A program made the translations under genes and the position numbers. Positions 53,155 to 62,216 of a DNA stretch of 64,000 bases are shown here, one piece after another. The notes beneath the pieces are model-generated. The model did not search any database and was not told the origin of the DNA. It saw only the letters and a program-made list of their open reading frames with translations. How positions within the stretch are numbered: position 1 is the first letter of the stretch; every line of letters begins with the position of its first letter. The DNA is from Clostridium frigoris (GTDB lineage Bacteria; Bacillota; Clostridia; Clostridiales; Clostridiaceae): assembly GCF_018861865.1 (NCBI RefSeq), contig NZ_JAHLDV010000006.1:90667-154666 (forward strand), in the 5' to 3' direction.

Positions 53155-55791
53155 CTATTTTTTTCTTGGATTATTTATCTCTGCTTGAGCAGCTGCAAGT
53201 CTTGCAACTGGAACTCTAAATGGTGAACATGATACATAATTAAGTCCAACATTGTGGCAGAATTCAACTGATGATGGATCTCCACCGTGTTCTCCACATA
53301 TTCCGAGTTTTATATTTGGTCTAGTCTCACGTCCAAGGTCAGCTGCCATTTTAATAAGTTTACCTACTCCTACTTGATCTAATTTTTGGAATGGATCAAA
53401 TTCATAAACTTTCTTTTCATAATAATGTTTTAAGAAATTGGCTGCATCATCTCTCGAAAAACCAAAAGTCATTTGAGTCAAATCATTTGTTCCAAATGAG
53501 AAGAACTCTGCTTCTTTTGCTATTAAATCAGCTGTAAGTGCTGCTCTTGGTATTTCAATCATTGTACCAACCATATATTTCAAATCAATGCCCGATTGCG
53601 CTATTATTTGATCAGCTACTCTTACTACTATATCTTTAACAAATTTTAATTCCTTAACGTCTCCAACTAAAGGAATCATTATTTCTGGAACAATATTATA
53701 TCCTTTTCTAGTCTTAACATCTATAGCTGCTTCAATAACAGCCCTAGTTTGCATCTCTGCTATTTCTGGATATGATACTGCAAGTCTACATCCTCTATGT
53801 CCCATCATTGGATTAACTTCATGCAATGATTCAACTGTAGCCTTTAACTCCTTAAAAGTTATTCCCATATCTTTTGCTAAATTTTTTATATCTTCATCAG
53901 CATGTGGTAAAAATTCATGTAGTGGTGGATCTAAAAATCTTATTGTAGCTGGTTTTTCCTTAAGTTCTTCATATATTCCTACAAAGTCACCTCTTTGAAT
54001 TGGTAATAATTTATCTAATGCCACTCTTCTTGATGCCTCATCTTTAGCAACAATCATTTCTCTTATTAGCATAATCCTATCAGAGTCAAAAAACATATGC
54101 TCTGTTCTACATAAACCTACGCCCTCAGCTCCGTATTTCACAGCTTGAGCAGTATCTTTTGGAGTATCAGCATTCGCTCTAACTTTAAGACTTCTTACTT
54201 CATCTGCCCATCCCATAAATATTTCAAAGTATCCATTGATCTCAGGCTCAACTGTTTTAATTACTCCAGCATATACATTTCCTGTACTTCCATCCATAGA
54301 AATAAAATCACCTTCATGATACACTGTTTGTCCAATTTGGAAACTTTTAGATTCTTCGTTTACTTTTAATTCAGAACAACCAGCAACGCAGCATGTTCCC
54401 ATTCCTCTTGCAACAACTGCCGCATGAGACGTCATGCCACCTCTTACTGTTAATATACCTTCTGCAGCAACCATGCCTTCAATGTCCTCTGGTGAGGTCT
54501 CAAGCCTTACTAGAATAACCGATTCCCCAGCCTCATGTCTGATTTTTGCCTCCTCAGCAGTAAAGTAAACTTTTCCACATGCAGCTCCAGGAGATGCTGG
54601 CAATCCTTTAGCTATTATCGTAGCTTCCTTTAATGCAACTATATCAAAATTAGGATGAAGTAATGTATCCAATTGTTTTGGATCAACTTTCATTAAAGCT
54701 TCTTTCTTTGTTAGCATTCCTTCTTCAACAAGTTCTACTGCAATTTTGAGTGCTGCTTGCGCAGTTCTCTTACCACTTCTTGTTTGCAAAAAGAATAATT
54801 TTTTATCTTCAATTGTAAATTCCATATCTTGCATATCTTTATTATGTTTCTCAAGAGTATTAACAATAGTCATAAACTGTTCATATACTTTTGGCATATC
54901 TTTTGCAAGTTGTGATATATCTTTTGGTGTTCTTATTCCTGCAACAACGTCTTCACCTTGAGCATTCATTAAGTATTCCGCAAATATTCCTTTTTCTCCA
55001 GTAGATGGGTTTCTCGAGAAAGCAACACCTGTCCCTGATGTTTCACCTTTATTACCAAACACCATTTCTTGAACGCTTACAGCTGTTCCCCAGTCCCCTG
55101 GAATATCATTAAGTCTTCTATATACATTAGCACGAGGATTGTCCCAAGATCTAAATACTGCGGATATAGCCTCTATTAATTGTATCTTTGGATCACTTGG
55201 AAATTCTACGCCTTTTTCTTCTTTATAAAATTCTTTAAATTGTATTACTAGTTTTTTAAGATCATTCGCATCTAATTCTGTATCGAATTTTACACCTTTT
55301 TCTTCTTTTATCTTGTCCATCATATTTTCAAAATTTCTTTTTTCAACGTCCATAACAACATCAGCAAACATTTGAATAAATCTTCTGTAAGAATCATAAG
55401 CAAATCTCGGATTATTCGTTAGCTTTGCCATAACTTCAACAGTTTTATCATTTAATCCCAGGTTTAAAATTGTATCCATCATACCGGGCATCGATGCTCT
55501 TGCTCCAGATCTAACTGATACAAGTAATGGGTTTTCTAAACTTCCAAATTTCTTACCTGTAAGGTTTTCTAGTTCAGTCATCTTAACATAAATTTCACTA
55601 ATAACTTCAGGTGTTATTACCTTTCCATCTTCATAATATTTATTACAAGCTTCAGTAGTAACTGTGAATCCCTTTGGAACTGGAATTCCAAGACTAGTCA
55701 TATCTGCAAGATTCGCACCTTTTCCACCCAAAAGATTTTTCATTGAAATGTTACCTTCACTAAAATGATATACGTACTTTTTCTTTTCCAT
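53155..55791 (-). CDS. ppdK: Pyruvate, phosphate dikinase (PpdK)
   Basis: Interconverts pyruvate, ATP and phosphate with PEP, AMP and pyrophosphate. About 878 residues: ATP-grasp N-terminal domain (GGKGANLADM, SVRSGARASMPGMMDT), swivelling domain with catalytic His in GGMTSHAAVVARGMG, and PEP-binding domain with the catalytic Cys in KLGICGEHGGDPSS. ATG 55791 (MEKKKYVYHF) is used, 10 bases after AAGGAG; a GTG two codons earlier is an alternative. Its leader holds a cre-like site. Confidence 0.95.
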   Translation of the reverse strand: MEKKKYVYHFSEGNISMKNLLGGKGANLADMTSLGIPVPKGFTVTTEACNKYYEDGKVITPEVISEIYVKMTELENLTGKKFGSLENPLLVSVRSGARASMPGMMDTILNLGLNDKTVEVMAKLTNNPRFAYDSYRRFIQMFADVVMDVEKRNFENMMDKIKEEKGVKFDTELDANDLKKLVIQFKEFYKEEKGVEFPSDPKIQLIEAISAVFRSWDNPRANVYRRLNDIPGDWGTAVSVQEMVFGNKGETSGTGVAFSRNPSTGEKGIFAEYLMNAQGEDVVAGIRTPKDISQLAKDMPKVYEQFMTIVNTLEKHNKDMQDMEFTIEDKKLFFLQTRSGKRTAQAALKIAVELVEEGMLTKKEALMKVDPKQLDTLLHPNFDIVALKEATIIAKGLPASPGAACGKVYFTAEEAKIRHEAGESVILVRLETSPEDIEGMVAAEGILTVRGGMTSHAAVVARGMGTCCVAGCSELKVNEESKSFQIGQTVYHEGDFISMDGSTGNVYAGVIKTVEPEINGYFEIFMGWADEVRSLKVRANADTPKDTAQAVKYGAEGVGLCRTEHMFFDSDRIMLIREMIVAKDEASRRVALDKLLPIQRGDFVGIYEELKEKPATIRFLDPPLHEFLPHADEDIKNLAKDMGITFKELKATVESLHEVNPMMGHRGCRLAVSYPEIAEMQTRAVIEAAIDVKTRKGYNIVPEIMIPLVGDVKELKFVKDIVVRVADQIIAQSGIDLKYMVGTMIEIPRAALTADLIAKEAEFFSFGTNDLTQMTFGFSRDDAANFLKHYYEKKVYEFDPFQKLDQVGVGKLIKMAADLGRETRPNIKLGICGEHGGDPSSVEFCHNVGLNYVSCSPFRVPVARLAAAQAEINNPRKK

Positions 55792-55908
55792 TTGCACACA
55801 ACTCCTTCGATTATAATTAATATATGATAATGGTTGTAATATACCCCCTTAGCAACGATCACCACCATTGAAACTCATTACAATTCCCAAAAATGGTATA
55901 TATTTGAA

Positions 55909-55922
55909 TCAAAACGTTTGCA
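55909..55922 (-). promoter_or_regulatory. cre-like site upstream of ppdK
   Basis: TGCAAACGTTTTGA on the minus strand matches the CcpA catabolite-response consensus TGWAARCGYTWWCA except at a few positions and is centred on ACGT. Location about 120 bases upstream of the ATG fits carbon control of ppdK. Not a perfect match. Confidence 0.4.
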
Positions 55923-56038
55923 TCCTTTGATAATATGCTAAAATTTCACATACCATTTGTAACATTATACCACGTTTTCAGTTTGAATGTAGGCCTTTTT
56001 AATCTCTTTTTTCGTCATCATTATTACATTTTCAACTT

Positions 56039-56075
56039 TTATAAAGCCAGCAACTAATAGCTGCTGGCTTTATAA
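56039..56075. terminator. Terminator downstream of the DUF4342 gene
   Basis: TTATAAAGCCAGCA pairs perfectly with TGCTGGCTTTATAA across a 9-base loop, with A/T-rich flanks. Confidence 0.85.
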
Positions 56076-56106
56076 AATAAAAAACTAAAATAAAATTATT
56101 ATATTG

Positions 56107-56757
56107 TTATTCTTCTTCTTTAGTATTTTCATTTTCTATATCTTCTTTTTTGTCTTCTTCTTTATCTTTTTCTTCAAACTTTACAGTATATTGGTATACA
56201 TTGTCAGTATTGCTATCTTTATTCTCTTTGTTATCTTTATTACCTTTGCTAAAACTATCTTTTGTTTCATTGTATTTTTCTTTTACATCCTCACCCATAT
56301 CGTTCATCTTGTTTACTACGTCATCAACAGTATTTTTAATTATAGTATTAATTATTTCTACACTACCATCTGCTTTAGTTATTTCTATAGTAACCTTTGT
56401 TACTACAGCTGCAAATATACCTATACCTAATAAATAAGGTATACATAATCCAACTATGCCCACTGCAATGCCAGCATTAACAGGGATATCTATAACAACT
56501 TTATCATCTTTTTTAATTTTTATTCGTGTCACATTGCCTTTTCTTGCTATCTCTTTTATCCATGTTAAAAACTCATCCTTAGTAGTATACATTTCATCCA
56601 TATTAAATTTAGCTGATTTTTTTTCTTTTGCTTCAATATAAATTAAAGCATCAACTACATTACCATCACATTCTTCTAGTGCTTCCTTAGCATCAGTATA
56701 TGAGACTCCTGTTCGTTCCTTAATAATATCAATTTTTTCAAGTGTAATTTCTTCCAT
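56107..56757 (-). CDS. UBA-like/DUF4342 protein with acidic tail
   Basis: 216 residues: an N-terminal UBA-like helix bundle (about 1-45, IKERTGVSYTDAKEALEECDGNVVDALIYIE, as in the nascent-polypeptide and EF-Ts families), a central domain with a hydrophobic segment (about 97-119, VNAGIAVGIVGLCIPYLLGIGIFAAVV) typical of DUF4342, and a charged, low-complexity tail (KDNKENKDSN to KEEE). ATG 56757 follows AAGGAGGATGATTTTA; an upstream ATG three codons earlier is inside that site's spacing. Function unknown. Confidence 0.75.
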   Translation of the reverse strand: MEEITLEKIDIIKERTGVSYTDAKEALEECDGNVVDALIYIEAKEKKSAKFNMDEMYTTKDEFLTWIKEIARKGNVTRIKIKKDDKVVIDIPVNAGIAVGIVGLCIPYLLGIGIFAAVVTKVTIEITKADGSVEIINTIIKNTVDDVVNKMNDMGEDVKEKYNETKDSFSKGNKDNKENKDSNTDNVYQYTVKFEEKDKEEDKKEDIENENTKEEE

Positions 56758-56771
56758 TAAAATCATCCTCC

Positions 56772-57515
56772 TTAAAATTTTGTTAAGTAATCAAACATTT
56801 CTAAACTTTTTGGCTTTCTTGTATAGTTTTGAGAAATAATAAGCGACAAAATTTTATATAATTCAAGCTTTGATGTTTTAGATACAATAATTCTATTAAT
56901 TTTATCCATACCAAAGTTATTTAAGAATTTTAATGTATTATATGTGGGATTTGATATATATATACTATTTAATTTTTCACACTCGCTGCATATTGGACCA
57001 TAAGATACTAAATCTATATAATTCGAGATAGTTATTTTTTTTCTACATCTTACGCACTTATCAAAATTTAATTCATACCCTGTTGCTTTTAAAATTCTTA
57101 TTTCAAATGCTCTTGCTAGAATCTCTATATCCATAACATCATTTTTAATAAAATAAAAAGCAGTAACTAAGTCTTTAAAGAGTTCTTTATGAACCTCATC
57201 ATTCTCAAGTGTTATATCAATTAATTCATTAAAATATGATGCGTACGTAATTGTATCCAAATCCCTTAGTAATTGCTGAAATGAATCTATAATTGTAACT
57301 TCATTTATTGTATATAAATTTCTTCCTTTAAAAAGCACAAATTCACCATAACAGCAAGGTAAAGTGGATGATATATACCTACTTTTACTTTTCCTTGCAC
57401 CCTTTGCTATAGCTGTTATTTTACCAAAATCTTCAGTAAATAACCAGACTAACTTATCATTTTCTTTAAACTCTTGTGTTTTAATGACGATAGCTCTAGT
57501 TTTTATAATCGACAG
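56772..57515 (-). CDS. recO: DNA repair protein RecO, with apparent CTG start
   Basis: 247 residues, the length of RecO. Starting CTG at 57515 gives LSIIKTRAIVIKTQEFKEND, which matches the RecO OB-fold start (M-S-x-x-K-T-x-A-I-V-I-K); AGGGGATGATCTT gives a Shine-Dalgarno 8 bases upstream. A four-Cys zinc motif is CVRCRKK ... CSEC. No ATG, GTG or TTG lies in frame in the first 59 codons, and a GTG at 57338 would remove the whole OB fold. RecO loads RecA with RecR. Twelve bases separate it from the era stop. Confidence 0.85.
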   Translation of the reverse strand: MSIIKTRAIVIKTQEFKENDKLVWLFTEDFGKITAIAKGARKSKSRYISSTLPCCYGEFVLFKGRNLYTINEVTIIDSFQQLLRDLDTITYASYFNELIDITLENDEVHKELFKDLVTAFYFIKNDVMDIEILARAFEIRILKATGYELNFDKCVRCRKKITISNYIDLVSYGPICSECEKLNSIYISNPTYNTLKFLNNFGMDKINRIIVSKTSKLELYKILSLIISQNYTRKPKSLEMFDYLTKF

Positions 57516-57526
57516 AAGATCATCCC

Positions 57527-58408
57527 CTATTTATATCCAAGTTCCTTCAAGATACTTGAAGTATCTCTCCATTCTTTCTTTACCTTAACCCACAATCTCA
57601 AATGTATGTTTTCTCCTAATAATTTCATTATGTCTTGCCTTGCATAAGTAGAAATTTTCTTTAATGTTTTTCCACCTTTTCCGATTATTATACCCTTATG
57701 AGAATCTTTTTCACAAAATAAGTTAACTTCAATATTGTAAATTTCTTTTTTATCTCTTTTCATAGAAATAATTTCTACTGCTATTCCATGAGGCACTTCT
57801 TGCGATAATAATTTTAGGGCTTTTTCTCTTATGATTTCAGTAATAATAAATCTTTCTTGTTGATCTGTAATCATATCTTCTGGATAATATAAAGGACCCT
57901 CTGGCATATTTTCCTCTACAAGTTTTGTAACTATATCGATATTTTTTCCTTTTATTGCAGCTATTGGTATTATTTCTTTAAAGTTAAAATACTCAGAATA
58001 TCCTTGAACTGTTTTAGCCACTCTCTCTTGAGTGTTCTCGTCTATCTTATTAACTAATAAGAATACTGGAATTTTAGTCCCTCTAAACTGTTCAAGAATA
58101 TGCTTATCACCCATCTCAATTTCATCACCAGGTGTAGTTATAAATAATATAACGTCTACTTCACTGGCAGATTGTTTTGCTACCTTAACCATATATTCTC
58201 CTAGTTTATGCCTAGGTTTATGCATACCTGGAGTATCTACAAATATTATTTGAGATTCCTTGGTTGTTAAAATAGTTTGTATGTTATTTCTTGTAGTTTG
58301 GGGTCTACTAGATACAATTGATAATTTCTCCCCCATTATATAATTTATTAATGTAGATTTTCCTACATTAGGCCTTCCAATAATTGTTACGAATCCTGAT
58401 TTAAACAT
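57527..58408 (-). CDS. era: GTPase Era
   Basis: 293 residues. G1 [11 protein letters not shown]3 VDTPGMH, G4 NKID, and a C-terminal KH domain ([14 protein letters not shown]) for 16S rRNA binding. Essential for 30S assembly. Complete; the stop overlaps the recO ribosome binding site. Confidence 0.97.
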   Translation of the reverse strand: MFKSGFVTIIGRPNVGKSTLINYIMGEKLSIVSSRPQTTRNNIQTILTTKESQIIFVDTPGMHKPRHKLGEYMVKVAKQSASEVDVILFITTPGDEIEMGDKHILEQFRGTKIPVFLLVNKIDENTQERVAKTVQGYSEYFNFKEIIPIAAIKGKNIDIVTKLVEENMPEGPLYYPEDMITDQQERFIITEIIREKALKLLSQEVPHGIAVEIISMKRDKKEIYNIEVNLFCEKDSHKGIIIGKGGKTLKKISTYARQDIMKLLGENIHLRLWVKVKKEWRDTSSILKELGYK

Positions 58409-58657
58409 ATATCCTCCTTATTTTATCTTAAGTAAATAGTTTCTATTTCTATCTTACTTTAATAAATTTTCTTTTATACAAACACCTGATCATACAATAT
58501 ATTATTAATTTGATTAATTATATGATTTTTCCATTTTTCATTAATATAATATGAATATTCTTAACCTAAAAATCATGTATAATAATTATATCACTAAATA
58601 TTAGTATTTCAATATTATTATATTTAGATTGCTTGTCATTATCAATAAATAAAGTTA

Positions 58658-59356
58658 TCATCCTAAAATTTTAAATAGTAACAATGTTAATAATGTACCA
58701 AAAATACCACCAAACACAACTTCTAAGACGGAATGAATTTCTGAATCAACCCTACTTTGTGCAACAATTAGAGCTATAAAATAGGATAACACCATAATTA
58801 AAGGTTCATTAGTTAATAATGTTATAGTTGTTGCCACTGAAAACGCTATAGTACTATGACCACTCGGCATACCTCCCCTAAGTGGAGTTCCTTCACCATA
58901 TATTGCTTTAACTACAACAGTTGCAATACACACTATTACAAGTATAAAAAAAATCATGTGAGTATCAGATCTTTTTATTTTGAGCATTACTGTTTTATTA
59001 AATGGAGTGACTCTATCCCAAAATATTATATAACCTACTAAAACTGAATTTATAGCAGTTACAAGCACTGCTCCGGCCGCCACATTTTTAGCAATTTTAG
59101 CTAGTGGATGATAGAAATTTGTTGTGGCATCTATTGCACATTCTACTGCGGTATTTATCATTTCAGCCACTATTACGAGTGTTATAGTTATAGTAATAAT
59201 TAAAAGTTCTATTTTTGATAAGTCAAAAAAAAACGTGGCAGTAAGTACTAATATAGTAGTTAACATATGTATTTTCATATTTCTTTGTGTACGAATTGAG
59301 TATATAATCCCTTCAATTGCATAATTAAAACTATCAACTAATTTCTTTACTTTCAT
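58658..59356 (-). CDS. Diacylglycerol/undecaprenol kinase (DgkA) fused to a PAP2 phosphatase
   Basis: 232 residues: an N-terminal three-helix DgkA domain (about 1-115, with AEMINTAVECAIDATTNFYHPLAKIAKNVAAGAVLV) and a C-terminal PAP2 part (about 125-232) with GMPSGHSTIAFS (motif C2) and SRVDSEIHSVLEVVFGGI (motif C3). A kinase and a phosphatase for lipid substrates in one membrane protein suggests control of undecaprenol phosphate. Fusion is known in clostridia. Between ybeY and era. Confidence 0.88.
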   Translation of the reverse strand: MKVKKLVDSFNYAIEGIIYSIRTQRNMKIHMLTTILVLTATFFFDLSKIELLIITITITLVIVAEMINTAVECAIDATTNFYHPLAKIAKNVAAGAVLVTAINSVLVGYIIFWDRVTPFNKTVMLKIKRSDTHMIFFILVIVCIATVVVKAIYGEGTPLRGGMPSGHSTIAFSVATTITLLTNEPLIMVLSYFIALIVAQSRVDSEIHSVLEVVFGGIFGTLLTLLLFKILG

Positions 59357-59417
59357 ACTTAACCACCTTTAACGATATTCTCTAAAGTAAGGCACACGAA
59401 CATAACCCTATTGTAAT

Positions 59418-59918
59418 TTATCTGGTTAAACTAAAATTGTTTAATATTTCTTCTTCCCTCTTTCTCATAACTTTTTTTTGAGTTTCCTCCATATGATCAT
59501 ATCCAAGTAAATGCAAAACTGAGTGCACTGTTAGATAGGCACATTCACGAATGAAGGAATGTCCAAATTCTTCGCTTTGCTCCTTTGATTTCTCAAGTGA
59601 CAATGCAACATCACCAATTACTAACTTATCATCGTATAAATCACTTTGATCAAATTTATAATTTATATACACCTCTTTAAAAACCTTGTTCTCTGGATAG
59701 TTTAACATTGGGAAAGATAACACATCTGTAATTTTATCTATTTCCCTATGTTTTTTATTTATTTTCCTAATCTCTTCATTATCTATAAATATAACACTAA
59801 CTTCATTATCTACAAAGAGTTTTTCCTCAATAAGTGTATACTCGATAACATCTTTTATTACGGTTTCAAGTTCCTTTGTAACTTCAATCTTATTTTGCCT
59901 ATTATCAATTAAAATCAT
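59418..59918 (-). CDS. ybeY: Endoribonuclease YbeY
   Basis: 166 residues with the metal signature H-x3-H-x5-H in [12 protein letters not shown], for 16S rRNA 3' processing and ribosome quality control. Start ATG 59918 (MILIDNRQ) follows AAAGGAG at 11 bases; a GTG four codons earlier overlaps that site. Confidence 0.92.
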   Translation of the reverse strand: MILIDNRQNKIEVTKELETVIKDVIEYTLIEEKLFVDNEVSVIFIDNEEIRKINKKHREIDKITDVLSFPMLNYPENKVFKEVYINYKFDQSDLYDDKLVIGDVALSLEKSKEQSEEFGHSFIRECAYLTVHSVLHLLGYDHMEETQKKVMRKREEEILNNFSLTR

Positions 59919-59975
59919 ACTTATTTTCACTCCTTTACTTGTTCTTTTTAATCATAAACTAAGTTTTTTATTATT

Positions 59976-62099
59976 CTAGTTTATTTTAATTTGCTCCTTA
60001 TTCTCAATAGCCTTACCATTTTCCCATTTGTCTAGTGGATATTCTATTCTGTCATGATATATCCCTGAAAGCACTTTTAGAAATGATTTTCTTATCTTTT
60101 CTAAATCTTTTAAAGTTAAATCGCAATTATCCAATTGTCCATCATTAAGCCTAGCTTTTATTAAATTATTAACCATTTCCTCTATTTTACCTTTAGTAGA
60201 ATTGGGAATTGATCTTACGGCCGCTTCAACTGCATCCGCAAGCATTATAATAGCCGCTTCTTTACTTTCGGGATTAGGCCCCTTATATCTAAAATCTTCT
60301 TCTTTAATTTCATCTGGATTTTCACTAGAATTTTTCATAGTTACATAAAAATACTTAACTAGAGTTGTGCCATGGTGTTGCACTATCACATCTTGAATGA
60401 CCTTAGGTATTTTATATTCTTTTGCAAGCTCTAGTCCATCCTTCACATGAGAAATAATTATAAGTGTGCTTAAATTTGGAGTTATTTTATCATGTGGATT
60501 ATCATTTCCTAATTGATTTTCTTTAAAGAAATAGGGTCTCTTTATCTTGCCAATATCATGATAATATGCACAAGTCCTTGTTAAAACAGGATTTGCTCCA
60601 ACTACTTCCGCTGCAACCTCTGATAAATTAGCTACAAGTACTGAATGATGATAACTACCTGGTGCTTCTAATAGTAGCCTCTTTAGTAGAGGATGGTTCG
60701 GATTCGACAGTTCCAAAAGTTTTACTGTTGTTACTATATCAAAAAAGCTCTCAAAGAATGGTAAAAAACCTATAGTAAGTGTTCCAGCTAATAGACTTGC
60801 TATGTAAACCAGTCCTGCTTTTTTTAATACCTCCATTATGCTATTACTAAGCAAAAAACCCATTGAAAGATACATAACCAAATTCACCATTGCAATGTAT
60901 AAAGATGAATATAATATATCATTTCTTTGTTGCATTTTCTTAAGTAACATAACTCCTGCAATAGAGTTTAGTACAGCAAGTATTGTAATTTCAAAGTTAA
61001 AATTAACTGCAACACTAATCAAAATACAATTAAGAATATTTAAGGCTACGGATACTTCATCATTACTTAAAATGGACATAAGCATAGGCACGCAAGCTAG
61101 AGGAATTACAAATATTGAAATTATGCCTAGAACCCTTGCAAGCAATATCGCAATTATGCTAAGAATATTAAGCATAATTAATTTTTTTGTATCATAATAA
61201 ATTTCTGGATGGTACTTGTATAAATAGAACCATTGAATCAGAACTACAAAACAAACAAGTGCCGCTAAACTTAAGTATAATGACAAATCAAAATTATTTG
61301 TATTGTCTAGAAGCCCTAATGATTCAAGTAATGACATTTGTTCAGATGTTATTGGTTCCCCCTCTTTTACAATAATTTGATCTTTCTTAATAATAACCGG
61401 TTTAACGTTCTTTTCAGCTTCTTTAATTGCCACATTCGTACTTGCCTTATCATATATTGTATTAGGACGAACTTCTACATTTGCAATGGCTATTCCTATT
61501 TCTCTTATATCCTTAGGAAAATTCGAGTTTATAAAAGCTGTTGCAATCATACCCTTTGCCATAACAATTTCTTCAGGCTTATTTTCATTAATTGTAGTTA
61601 TATTATAAATTGTCGTCATTGTTTTTTTAATAAATTTTTCTAATTCATTTGCTTGTTTAAGTTCTAAATTTATTAAAAACTGATAGTTTTCATAACTAAA
61701 ATTAGAAATCGGATTACTTTTTTTTAGTAATGTTATTTTCTCCTTTTCTAATGCTACTCTTCCAGCTGAGTCTTCATTATTAACATCACCAGCATTTAAC
61801 TTACTTACTGTAGAAAATAACTTATCTATATTCTCTATAGCCTTTTCATTAACGGGAACTTTTATTGTTTGTTTTTCTACACCTTCTACAGCCTTTTTTA
61901 TATCATTTTTTGTAGAGAGTTCGTTTTCAACTTCTCTTGGAGCTTTTATATCTACCTTTGCAATATCCCCAACATTTAAAGTGTACTTTTTAGGAACTAA
62001 AGCTGTTACTAAAATTGAATACATTATAATTGTCGTAACTATAAAAATTAAATACGGCTTTGTCTTCTTGAACTTTATAAGTTCCCTAATATTTCTCAT
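59976..62099 (-). CDS. pgpH: PgpH-type 7TM-HD phosphodiesterase (c-di-AMP)
   Basis: 707 residues: an N-terminal membrane helix (about 15-35), an extracellular 7TMR-HDED sensor domain, seven membrane helices (about 275-480), then a cytoplasmic HD domain with the H..HD..H..H..D metal residues in HSVLVANLSEVAAEVV, CAYYHDIGKIKRP and IIISHVKDG. Hydrolyses c-di-AMP. ATG 62099 (MRNIREL) follows a GGTGAGG site at 9 bases; an upstream GTG at 62114 is the alternative. Part of the yqfD-pgpH-ybeY cluster. Confidence 0.92.
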   Translation of the reverse strand: MRNIRELIKFKKTKPYLIFIVTTIIMYSILVTALVPKKYTLNVGDIAKVDIKAPREVENELSTKNDIKKAVEGVEKQTIKVPVNEKAIENIDKLFSTVSKLNAGDVNNEDSAGRVALEKEKITLLKKSNPISNFSYENYQFLINLELKQANELEKFIKKTMTTIYNITTINENKPEEIVMAKGMIATAFINSNFPKDIREIGIAIANVEVRPNTIYDKASTNVAIKEAEKNVKPVIIKKDQIIVKEGEPITSEQMSLLESLGLLDNTNNFDLSLYLSLAALVCFVVLIQWFYLYKYHPEIYYDTKKLIMLNILSIIAILLARVLGIISIFVIPLACVPMLMSILSNDEVSVALNILNCILISVAVNFNFEITILAVLNSIAGVMLLKKMQQRNDILYSSLYIAMVNLVMYLSMGFLLSNSIMEVLKKAGLVYIASLLAGTLTIGFLPFFESFFDIVTTVKLLELSNPNHPLLKRLLLEAPGSYHHSVLVANLSEVAAEVVGANPVLTRTCAYYHDIGKIKRPYFFKENQLGNDNPHDKITPNLSTLIIISHVKDGLELAKEYKIPKVIQDVIVQHHGTTLVKYFYVTMKNSSENPDEIKEEDFRYKGPNPESKEAAIIMLADAVEAAVRSIPNSTKGKIEEMVNNLIKARLNDGQLDNCDLTLKDLEKIRKSFLKVLSGIYHDRIEYPLDKWENGKAIENKEQIKIN

Positions 62100-62132
62100 A
62101 CCCCCATACCTCACCTTTTCTTCTAAAGTAAA

Positions 62133-62157
62133 TTAAATCATCTCATGGGTCGCGAAA
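62133..62157 (-). repeat. Fragment of the inverted-repeat element
   Basis: On the minus strand it reads TTTCGCGACCCATGAGATGATTTAA, the tail of the element (closest to copy C), between yqfD and pgpH. The rest of the element is not recognisable. Confidence 0.7.
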
Positions 62158-62216
62158 CAGCTCTGCAAGAGATTCATATATCAATTTTTATTTCTGTTTT
62201 AATATAATACTGCTTT

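Larger units (their letters stand above)
55792..56106. other. 315-base gap: ppdK upstream region
   Basis: Holds the ppdK leader and promoter, a cre-like palindrome (55909-55922) and the terminator of the DUF4342 gene (56039-56075). No gene is supported. Confidence 0.7.

Noticed and set aside
56104..56430. A 108-residue, strongly hydrophobic frame on the plus strand
   Set aside because: It is the antisense of the Lys/Glu-rich tail of the DUF4342 gene; A-rich coding DNA gives Phe/Ile-rich antisense frames. No ribosome binding site.
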